DNA of 64,000 bases from Trogon surrucura (Eukaryota > Chordata > Aves > Trogoniformes > Trogonidae), in the NCBI GenBank assembly GCA_020746105.1, contig CM036642.1, positions 1,519,501 to 1,583,500 on the forward strand. The letters are read 5' to 3'. Below, piece after piece: positions 26,850 to 36,700 of the stretch. Numbering within the stretch: position 1 is the first letter of the stretch; each line of letters opens with the position of its first letter. The translations under genes and the position numbers were made by a program. The notes beneath the pieces are model-generated. The model worked only from the letters and a program-made list of their open reading frames with translations. It was not told where the DNA came from and made no database searches.

Positions 26850-27760
26850 AAAAAAAAAGGACACGGGCATCCCGGTGAAGCGAAGCGGCGATCTTTGCCC
26901 GGGGGAGAGGCCTGCGCCGCCGGAGCCGCTCGCCCCCCGGCTCCTTCCACCCCAAGGAGAGACCCCACCGACTCGCCGCTGCCCCCCTAACCTCCCCCTG
27001 CCCCCGGGGGGGGTGATCGCCGCCCGCCTCGGGGAGAAAACCACGCCGCCGAGTCCCACCGCGGCCTCCCCGCCGCCCTCAGGCCCCGCGGGCGGCACCG
27101 GGGACCCCCCTGAGGAAGGCGGCGGGGCCGCCCCCGCCCTCTGAGGGGGCGCGGAGCCCCCCCCCCAAAGCGCCGCCCGGCCCCTCCTCACCTCGACGTA
27201 GCCGGCGAGCATGGCCGCGGGGCCGGCGAGCGCCAGCAGGAGCAGGAGGGGGAAGCGCCGCGCCGAGCCCATGGCCGCCACCTTCCTGCGCCGCCGCCCA
27301 AACGCTTCTGCGGCCGCGGCGGGCGCGGCGGGAGCCGCCTGGCGAAGCCCCGCCCCGCCCTCCCTCGCCCTATCGCGGAGGGGCGGGGGAGTGACGTAAC
27401 GCGAGCCCCCCCCCAAACTCCCGGCCAATCACCGCGCAGGCGAAGAAGGCCCCGTGCGAGTACAGGACGTCTGGGTGAAGAAGCCACGCCCACTCCCCAG
27501 CTTCCAGCCAATAGGAGGAGGAGAGGGGGCAGGTTGCCCCGCCCACGGAGGGGCGAGCGCCCGCCCTTCTTCCGCCCCACGGGAAAATGGCGGCCGAGGC
27601 CGAGGGGAGGCGGGAAACACCCCCGGGGGGGCTTCACCCCTTTTTCCAGCTTTATAAACCAGAATTTATTAAATTCCCCGCGTCGGGGAGGCCGAAAGGC
27701 CGTGGGGCAGCATCGCCCTGGGCTGTGTGGAGGCTACAAGCCCCCCCGCCCTGCCTCTGT
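26850..27760. promoter_or_regulatory. APLP2: APLP2 CpG-island promoter, TATA-less
   Basis: A dense CpG, C/G-run-rich block surrounds APLP2 exon 1. Seen elements: GC boxes at about 27350-27360, 27380-27390 and 27535-27543; a CRE-like TGACGTAA at 27392-27399; CCAAT at 27425-27429 and in CAGCCAATAGG at about 27506; and a YY1-like AAAATGGCGGC at 27584-27594 on the plus strand. No TATA box lies in the expected place for the minus-strand gene. The transcription start cannot be fixed from sequence; it is probably between 27290 and 27450. APP-family promoters are known to be GC-rich and TATA-less. Confidence 0.8.
27192..27272 (-). CDS. APLP2: APLP2 exon 1: start codon and signal peptide
   Basis: Encodes 27 residues, starting MGSARRF, then a hydrophobic core of five leucines and LALAG, ending GYVE. 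This is a classic signal peptide; cleavage is likely around the AMLAG/GYVE junction. The ATG (27270-27272) has GCC before it and G after it, a good initiation context, and is the first ATG in its frame back to at least 27428. The exon ends GAG followed by the donor GTGAGG, phase 0. The sequence is very GC-rich and lies inside the CpG island. The N-terminus differs in length and composition from the alanine-rich mammalian signal peptide as I recall it, which is normal for signal peptides. Confidence 0.93.
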
Positions 27761-30700
27761 CCTGAGGAGGGGGTTTCCTGAGGTACTAAAAAGGAAAATA
27801 AAACGGTTTAACCCCCTAAAAAGAAACTAATGAGGTTTCCCACTCTAAAAATTAACACCACCTCCACCCCAACATTTGATTTCTTAACCCCAGCAACCTC
27901 GGAGCCCTTGTTTCACAATAATACCCAAGGCTTGGGGCTTTTTCTGTGAAAATTCCCTTTATTTTTGTGTGAAAATACAGAACGGGCTGTCATAAAACAC
28001 CCCAAATCTTTGTACAAAACATGACAGCGTCAAAACATTTCCAATCTCGACTCCCATATCATTCAGCCTCTCTTAAAAATGCTATTTTTCCAAGGGAATA
28101 AATCTGTGCAGGCAGCCCAGTTTTAATTAAAGCAGCCGACTGGTGCTCTAGTCACTTCTTATCATCTTTTTTTTTTATGGTCTCCAAAAACCATTAAATC
28201 TCTTTTACTGCGGGTCCTGTGGCACGTAGAATTTTCTTTTCGACCTGGCCAAACCCAGTTGGGAAATGGAGCCAGGTTCTTTCTGCAAAGAAATTTTTAT
28301 GCGAATATTTTATTGTGCAATACAAGTCCCTAACAGGATATTCTGAGTTAAGCTTTGCCCTTTCCTTAAAAATATATTAAAAAAAGGTGGTTTTCTTCCT
28401 CCCCAGGCAAAAACGTGTGAGTTCTTCACAAATCTTTCACTCAAGGGTAAATTTATATAGCATTTAAATTAATATATTTCTGATATTTTGTATTTACACG
28501 GTGCTTGGGGAGTGTAAATCGATGTTCACAACTCTTTGGTGAGCTGACCCATTTCGAAGATGGGGAAACGGATTAAAAAAATGCAGAAAAAAGATGCAAA
28601 AAGTAAAAAAAAACACAACCAAATACAGAAATTACAACCTGATCATACTTTATCACAGTGGCTCTTACCGCAAACGCGGCGCTGACATCCCAAAATGACA
28701 CCAGATTCTCCTCGGAGTATTTTTACCGACACGGCCCCGATCACAACAGCATTTTGGGGTTGGTTTTTTTTCCTAAAAGCAATCTCAGTCCGGTAATTCC
28801 GGAGGGAAGCCTCCCAGGTGAGCGCGAGATCCCACCTCCGGGGCCTTCTCAACGCAGCCACGCCAGGGTGTAAGCGCTACCACGAGGCTGCAACGAGGTG
28901 TATTCCGCTTGGAAAGCGAGACCGGCAGCGCTCGCTTCCAAAAATCCCATTTTTTAGGCTCGATTCCAAGGCTTTTGGTGCCCTTTTCCTGCGTTAAAGC
29001 CCCCCGAATCCCATCCTCGCCTGTAAAAAAACGTTTCAAGGGAGCATCTCTGCTGTGTAACCGCAAAGCACGGTTGCAAAAACACACCCTGGAAGGGCAG
29101 CGTTAAGCTCCTGATAAAAAAGGGAAATAAAAGTCGGTGGGGAACGTGTCCAACACCGTTAAAGCCACCGGGAGCGGCAACTTGGGCAAACTGATTCCAC
29201 CAGTACCCAGAGAGGTGAGAAAACCTTGGAATAATCTCAGCTTTCTATTAAACTTCACAAATTAAAGCGTGAAAGCGATCCAGCCTGGGAATGGGAACGT
29301 TAAGCAGCTCTTTTAGTCAAAAAAACCCAACTCGATTGAAGGTTTAAATGGCGGAGGATGATGTTCCACAGCCAGAACATACCAAAAAAAACCAAATGCA
29401 GAGACCTTGAAAGATAATGCAAGGCCGACAGGAGTTTTTAAAAAAAGTAAGATGATTTTCATGGGAATATAGTAAAGTTTAGAAAAGGATGGAGGATAAA
29501 TAAGAGATGCGAGTGGAGTCATCCCTTAAAAACAGGGATAAGAGGAATAAGGGCAGGGAAATCAGCGGAGGAACCTGTGAAGAGACACAGTAGATGTGGT
29601 GGACAACGAGCCTTTCTGTGTCGATTCAAAGACATCTTTAAAAGCGCATGGCGGGGAAAGGAGGAAAATACCGACGGTGTTTCAACACAACCCCTTCTTT
29701 CGAAACATCGCCGCTTCGCCGGAGCGCATCGGCGCAGGAAAAGGCAGCGAACGCGGAGCTGCTGCTCCGCAGATCTTGGCTCGTCGAGATTTCTCCTGTT
29801 GGCCTCGGAGGTTTCTTCCCTCTCGCCTCGCTCGGGCTCGTGGAAGCGACAGGGCTCTTCTGTGAAAGATGAAAATTCAACCGTTATCATCAGCTGCAGT
29901 TCCACCTAAGCCGGAGTTATCGCAGCTTTTATTAGATCTGAATTTGTCCCACAAAGGCGTGTGTCAAACATTACAGTGGAATGATGAATGATGCTGCACG
30001 TGAGAGTTAACCAGTGGAGCAGGAGAGCGGCTCGAGAGGAAAAAATTCAACTTCTTCCACCCATAATTTAGTTTTGTCCTGTCCTGTCAAAGAAACCTGA
30101 ATTTGAAAATCAAAATGGCTTGTGCTGCTGGCAGGCAGAAGCTCTGATTCAGGATTGAACATTCAGTATTCATGGGTGGATTAAAAGCCAAATCATCTTA
30201 AAACTGGCACGACAACGAGCGACACCGAACATAAAACCCCTCCGGACTCGTCCCGCTGAATAACCCGAGAATCATTTGCAGCGGCTTTGAAGACGAGCGC
30301 GATTCAACAACAGCAAAAAGAGACACACCTGCCCCTCCCTCTGCCACCAGGTTTGATTCAGCGCCGGTTACGTCAGGCGGAATAACCCCGCGCTAACAGG
30401 CTCTTGCAGGGCACACCAAAATCACCTTTTATTCCCCCGTCGTTCGTGCGGTTACTCAGTGTGCAAGCGCCAGGGCGGGTTCGGAAGCGACTCGTGACAC
30501 AGGAAGAGCCAGGCAAGAATTTTCAAGTGTCTAAGAGGCACGTCATGGCTGATACAGCAAAGCCTTATTCCTGGGAACTGCTGTTTCCCACGAAACTTGG
30601 AAATAAAAGCAAAATAACTCCACCTAACATGCCCTCCTCAGCCCGTACTGGCATTAGATGGCTGCACTTGGCATCGTGCCGTTTAAACAAACGTTAAGGT

Positions 30701-32624
30701 CCATTTCCTGCTCCAATCATCGTTAGCAGCCTCACGGCTCCCAGCAATTCTTATGTCAACACAGGGATATTTATTTTAGTCTCCTGAAACGCTCACCTTG
30801 GTGATAAGAGAGTTCCGCAGGGACCTGCCGTGCCAGACCACGCTTCAGGAAGGACCCAAACGTCCAAAACTGAGAGTTAGGGGGAAAATCAGGAGGATTT
30901 TAGAATTCCTATTTGCAGACCAAGTTCTACGGGGCTTTTTAACACCTCTAATACAGACACCGCTCTCCAGTATTTAGTTATAAACTCATTTAGGAGTGGC
31001 TTCGTGTTCTGTGCTTTTTTTTTTAATAACCTTTGAAACAGAGCTCTGGAGGGTCACAAAAAACCCAGCAAGTAGCAGCTTTCCAGCTCCTATGGCAGCC
31101 CGAAGCTTGAACATAGGTTCTCTTGGCGATAAGGAAGAGAAATACACGTATTTGAAGTCTGTTTCAGTCGAATAAAGGCACGCAGCGAGGCAGAGCTGCA
31201 AGGAATTGGGACATCTGAGGAGAAGATGAATCCCCACGTCTCCGAGGGAAGGAGTTGGGCCGCCTACACCTTCTACCCGGAACCCCGCGGCCCGAGGGCA
31301 GAACAGCCCCCTCGATTCCTCTCCTGACTCACATTTCCTTCAAAAGATGAGTCAGCCCCCAAGAGATCTCCATTTTAAGAAAAACCCGGGTTGCTTTCCC
31401 TGCAAGTTGCCGATTACCTCCTCCCACATCTTGCAAAAGGTAGAATTAAAAGCCACTCGTGGTACTGGACGATTTTTTTCTGCTGCGATTTTCCCCTCGC
31501 GTGCAAGAAGAGAGATCAGCCAGCCTGGTTTGCCAAAGCTTCAAGGTCCTGTTCCCCCCTCTCCTCCCCAACAATAACGGCATTTTTCCCCACAGTAATC
31601 AAAACTAGTCTGCAGGAGAGCTTCACGCCAATACCAGCATATTCTGCATTTTATGAAACCGATTAAAAAGCTTCTTCCAAGCGTAGGTTTTCCTGCCTTC
31701 TCTCAGTCACTGGGTTGACTCCCTCAGGTCTCCACCGAGATGTAGCTCATTGGCTACGTTATATAAAAGGAGTTTTAAGTAGAGCACTCTATCGAGGTTG
31801 GAGTTTTCCCTTTAAAATGCAAATGGCTGGCGGTTAATTCCCTTTTGGGATTTGGGAGCTGAATTTCAAATGGGAAACGATGATACAAAAATACACTTCC
31901 GAAAGCAGCGCGGCGCGAGTAACGGAGCATTCGCCACACGAATCCGGAGTCCTCTGGTCAGACATCTTCACTTAGCTGCATTTGGACAGTTCTCCCCAAA
32001 ACTTGCTTCGGGCTAAATTTTTGCTCAACCTGGTGCAGTCTCAGTGGGCTACAGGGCAACCACATTTTCTGGTTTTTTCAAATATATCAGCACTTTTATA
32101 CAGATTAATATTCTACTACAAATACCTGCCTCTGCTGTTAAAAAAGGCCAATGAGAGCTTTTTCCATCCTACTAAAAAAATAGATGGATGACTGTTGGCC
32201 AGCTCCTTTATTGAGCCGAGTGGCTCAACAGCAATCCAAGAGTGTCGACTTCAAGGTTTTAAGCCAATATTTACGTCCCAGTTTCAAAGGGAGCTTCTTC
32301 CATCTCACTTGCTTTCTCAGAATTACCAGCTGACTTCTAAGAAGGGAAAAATAAGCATTCGTAATCACCTCCTTAGATCAATTTATGCCTTAACCCATTC
32401 ATGTACACACAGCACAGACACACAGTGCTCTGACCTGCCTTTAAATTTGCATGATCAGGCCTTCACTAACTCATTCCACATTCTCTCTCTGCCTATATGA
32501 GAAAAGAATACATCAAATAGTCCAACTTTTCCTTTCTGCCCTTCTTCCTTTTCCATGTTTTTCTGCAAATCGCGCGCCGGCCAAGTTCTCCGGGCTCTGC
32601 GCTCCCCTTTTTTTTTTGTTACAG

Positions 32625-33330
32625 GCTGACTTCAATCAAACCCTAGATCTAGGAGTCCCCAAACAACCAACAAAGAACGCGTTTCAGCACGTTAAATTTG
32701 AGAAGTCACAAGAAGGGCTGTGGTATAATACTGTGATATCACTCACAAAGGACTATTACTTCATTGTGAAGGAAAACAGCATCTGGCACAGCGCAGGAAA
32801 TCATTTACCAAAAAGGCTTTCAAGAAGCACAGCAATAAAAAAAATAAGAATCAAATAAGTTTACAGCTACAGAAGTTGGGCCCTTCGTTAAAGGTTCTTG
32901 CATTGTGAAAACATTTCTTTAAAGTAAGGGGAAAATACTGCGCACATCAAAGTCTCTCTCTGCTTTGGACTCCAGTGCTTGCCAATAGCTTTTCAACAAT
33001 TGTTTGATTCACTATTGAATATTTCATTGTGAAAGAAGCCCGGGTTCTGTACAGTAGAGGGCTCTTTCAGTCGTTTTTATTTTCTGTTTATGTTATCAAC
33101 CCATATATCAGCTGTTAAAGAAGACCTGGTGAAAGACTATGAAAGGAGCTAAGGCCCCGACAGGTGTTACAGAAACTCTATTATCTTCTAGTTGCACTAT
33201 TCAGATGTTTCTGCTGTGTTGTAGTTGCTCTATATTAAATTAAATATTTTTAAAAGTATTTTTTTCTACCCTTGCAGTGTAAGCAAACAGATCACAATAA
33301 AACTAGGCAAGGACCAAACATGGAAAGGAA
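32625..33330 (+). ncRNA. Possible terminal exon of a plus-strand non-coding transcript
   Basis: A strong acceptor (C/T run then GTTACAG, ending 32624) is followed by about 700 bp without a long conserved frame, then AATAAA at 33296-33301 and a 15-A run at 33329-33343. Possible upstream donors with good consensus are CTCCCAG/GTGAGC at 28817/28818 and AGAGAG/GTGAGA near 29213. This could be a transcript divergent from the APLP2 promoter. The A run could instead mark a retrocopied 3' end or be chance. Tentative. Confidence 0.25.
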
Positions 33331-33479
33331 AAAAAAAAAAAAATGAAAAGAGGCATCACCAGCAGGTTTCCTAGAAGTTCTGCAGGGAATTAGCAAGGAG
33401 AAGGTAAAGAAAGGAGGCTGAAAGGGTCCCTGCAAAATGAAGGCAAAGCTAACACGACACAGGACACACAAGCACTCTC

Positions 33480-33788
33480 AGCTGGAACCACAGCAAATAT
33501 TTTATTGGGAAGCACAGCCTCGTGCTCAGGCAAGCAGATCCTGAATTTTTCCACTGCATGCAGGCTGAGGTTACGGGAGTTCAAAGCAACAGCTGAACAA
33601 GTCTGTAATAACAGAGAAATGCTAAGCACCGTCACAACTGTGCTTGAAAGAATGCTCTCACCTTCCCGGGTAAATCTGCTGCTTTGAAGGGAGCACCTCT
33701 GGTTCAGGTCAGGCTGGCCAGGTGCCTGGGCACACCTTGAACACAGAACATGTGGGTGCACCTGAATAACATCACACAGCATTACCTC
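33480..33788 (-). ncRNA. Possible terminal exon of a minus-strand non-coding transcript
   Basis: On the minus strand a T-rich tract and CCCCTTTGCAG precede 33788. The block ends with AATAAA at 33506-33501 and a GT-rich stretch 25-50 nt further on, together a textbook poly(A) site. A donor (CACCCAG/GTATTT) at 33843 and a strong donor (CTGCAG/GTAAGG) at 34590 could feed it. It may be part of a transcript divergent from the PRDM10 island. An open stretch (about 33390-33794) has no family match. Tentative. Confidence 0.3.
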
Positions 33789-36700
33789 CTGCAAAGGGGA
33801 AAAAAAAAAAAGGTAAAGAGAAATGAGACTGGCTCAAAATACCTGGGTGATGTTCTGTTCCCTGAGAGATCCTGGGAAGGCAGACACACACAGCCTCTGC
33901 GCCCTTCCTCCAGTGCTGTTTCTCTGCAGCACAACAGAGGATCTGCCAGAACTCCCAGCAGCTCTGCTTTTCCCTTCTGCACAGCAAATTTTCATGTTTT
34001 CCCTCTCCGGCTGGCAGCAGGGGTTTTTCATTTGTTGCCACCTGCACCAGGACAGAGGCTGCAGCTTCAATCTTAATGGCTGTCTCCGATAAAACCATTT
34101 TCTTCTAGTTTGCTTTGGAGATAAGGCAGCACTGAACTCTGACAGATTTTGGCATTAGCTACACACACACTCCATTTGATGCCTACTGTTCTCTTCAGAT
34201 ACTCATTTTCAAAGGCATTCAGGTATTTGGCTGCAGCATGGGTGGAATACACTCACCTTTCAACCTCAGTTCTGTTTCAAAACAACCTCTGCTTTAAACT
34301 CATCAGTCACTAGAGCAAATATTTCTCTTCTACAGAGACCACGATCTTCTTCAGGGACACATCCAAACACAACCGACTGCTCTGTGCAAATGTTTTAAAA
34401 GCCCTTCAAAACAACACCTAAACCAACACAGCCCCACCCTGCTGCAGGGTTAGGTATTCAAAAAGAATGCTGCAACCACTTAAGACAGAAATGAAAACTT
34501 TACATTTAAGACTAGACAAAAATTTAAAGAAAAAACTTAAATTATTAATTTTGCTGAAAAGCTGGGCTACAGTAGTGCTAAGACCTTACCTGCAGCACCC
34601 AAACAATCCTGCCAGGTACCCGAGGCCACTTATAAATCGTCCTGATCCTGAGCAGCTTCACCTGGGACCTCCACCCACAGCTCCCAGAGTTCTACTTAAG
34701 CCAAACCTAGGGGCCTCCTACCTCAGCAGAGCAGTGGGTTTGGGTTTAGGTGGGGTTGGACCTGCCTGCTAGAGCTTTAATCTCCTTTCTCAGCCTGGTC
34801 CTGAGTTTATTTTCATATAAAGGAGTTGGTAAGTAATGACTGGCTTTGGATTAATCCAGATTGTCCTCACCAGCCTGGATCATGACCTGCACATTTAATT
34901 CCTGTCCAGCCCTCAGACCAGCCAGATGACCTGGATTTTTAAATGAGTTTGCTGTTTCCAGAGAAGCTTTAGTCATCTTGTTCAGGTGCTGAAGGATGAG
35001 GCTGTAATTGGTGAGTACTTTTACAAGCTTAGAGATCCCTACTCTTGCATAAAAGCTAAAGACTACCCAGGGGAAGCTTTTTTTTTAATCTTAGAAATCA
35101 ATAAGTGTTTGTAAAGCTATTCTAGAAAATGTGTAGTGTAACAAAAACTTCTCTTTTAAAATCTTATTGCTCCATTACAGCAGAGGGGCCAGGAGGACAG
35201 ATGGAAGAATAGAGAGTCTTTTTTTTTTTTACAGGCAAAGATGAAAGAAATGTGGCTTGTATAGTCTAACAAAATAAACTTCAGGAGAGGATATAACTGC
35301 TGCCTATAAATACACCAGGAGAGTAAACACAAGGGAAAGAAAAAAGTCCCCTATTTAAACTGCGTAAAGATCTTGGCACAAGAACAAATGCAGAGAGAGG
35401 CCTTGAGGAAAAAAAAAAAAGAAAAGGAGCTTTTAGTCTCTTTTCCAAGGCTGTAAGAACTAAAGTCTTAGTTTCTCCTATGAGAAAGCCTGCTCAGGTT
35501 ATGTGCTGTGGTGTCTGCGATGGAGAGGATTCACTGGCTTGGAAACTCCCCTGGCAACTCCTACAGCTGTTAAAGGTCAGACTTTTGAATTTCCAGATTC
35601 TGGGGAAGAAAGAAAACTGTGACCATTTCACAGGTAAATGTCTTTATACATGTGGAAAAACAATGCTGAGTTTTCCTAGCCTAGGGGTTTAGTTCTTGGT
35701 GTTCTATACAAGCCCAGTTAAGCAGAGCGTGTGGTTGATACAGGTACTAAACTACATCATAAATATGATACAGCTTGGAAAAACAATGTGGCTGCTGTTT
35801 AAATACATACCATAAGTTATCACTGTGGTTTTTTTCTATATTGCCCTTGTTCTTTATCCACTGTGTATACCCAGAAGCAGGAGGAATCTCTCTGAAGACC
35901 CCTTCTTTCCTAACAGAGGCTGGGTAAGACTTCCTCTATCATCTCATCATCACCTTTGTGAAATCAAAGGGAGGTGTGTTAACGAATCCTCTCCCAGGGC
36001 TGGAGACAGGGAACCCTAGAACAATCTAAAAAAGACTTTAAACCCTATGATGATTTTTTTCAAGACTTCCTTGTAATGCCTAGAGATAGAATTAATTTTA
36101 ATAAAGAATATTCAAACTTTGTTTCACTACCTATCAAACTCAATATCCAAAAGTATTGTTAATCACCTTCTGAGTTGTTCCAGTTTGCCTAATGGGGAGG
36201 AAACCCAAACAGCCTCGTGTTTACTCTGCAGCTGATGCATGAATTGTTTCCTACTGCTGACAAGGTTTCTGCAGAACTGGGGAGCAGCGACACCTGAACT
36301 CGAGTGGAAAAAAAAACAGCCTAAGAAGTTGGGTCCTTCCAGTTGAGTCTTGCCAAGCTGATTGTGGTTGAATGTTTTCTTGGAGAAGAAACACGTGTGC
36401 TAAATAAACAGTACCCCCAGATGAACAAGTAGCTGACCTGGTGTTGAAGTTGAGCTACGCCTGTCCAGGGGGGATTTCTGGGAAATGCTCCGATAATTAA
36501 GGTGTATCGCGATGCGAAGAACAACTCGGCTGCGCTGATGTTCCTGGACGTGCCACAACCTGGAAACTGGGGGTTTACTGGGACCACAAACCAGGCCCTT
36601 GTGCTGAAGGGTCAGGACTCTGCAGCAGCAGCTGTGCCCTAAAAGAATGAAAAATACTTGTCTGAAGAAGCTCACAAACATGAAAACCTGTGAGATGCTC

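Larger units (their letters stand above)
9236..27191 (-). other. APLP2: APLP2 intron 1 (about 18 kb)
   Basis: Non-coding. Open stretches here are short, overlap on both strands and lack splice-consistent conserved protein. It holds A-runs (14934-14954, 24296-24316), a TA-rich patch (about 26470-26565) and scattered CpG-rich stretches (for example 7.5-8.4-like texture at 10.5-10.7, 13.6-14.0, 20.6-20.9 and 25.2-26.0 kb). AT-rich, homeodomain-motif-like blocks near 13.0-13.6 and 24.3-24.5 kb could be conserved regulatory elements. I recognise no transposon, RNA gene or nested gene. Confidence 0.85.
1..27272 (-). other. APLP2: APLP2 gene, 5' part (exons 1-8, truncated by the window edge)
   Basis: APLP2 is a type I membrane glycoprotein of the APP family. 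It is cleaved by secretases, acts in adhesion and synapse biology, and binds heparin, copper and zinc. Eight minus-strand exons with consistent GT/AG borders and phases join into 365 codons plus one base, with no stop. Order: signal peptide (residues 1-27, part mature), growth-factor-like domain (about 28-130), copper-binding domain (about 130-200), acidic region (about 205-298), Kunitz inhibitor domain (about 299-355) and the start of the segment before E2. The text matches APLP2 rather than APP or APLP1, for example [19 protein letters not shown] and the run [18 protein letters not shown]. The E2 domain, Abeta-like region, transmembrane helix and cytoplasmic tail lie beyond position 1. The CDS start is at 27272; the 5' UTR lies between there and the CpG-island start sites. 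Confidence 0.97.

Noticed and set aside
26670-27428. 252-codon minus-strand open frame through APLP2 exon 1
   Set aside because: Only 27192-27272 is coding. Upstream the frame has no ATG, and downstream it reads through the exon 1 donor into GC-rich intron.
33329-33343. A15 tract read as the tail of a processed pseudogene
   Set aside because: AATAAA precedes it at a fitting distance, but I see no recognisable parent gene or target-site duplication, and retropseudogenes are rare in birds. I kept it only as a tentative transcript end.
34631-34637. TATA-like element for a minus-strand transcript with donor at 34590
   Set aside because: A start 25-30 bp downstream would leave a first exon of under 20 nt, so this core promoter reading is unlikely.
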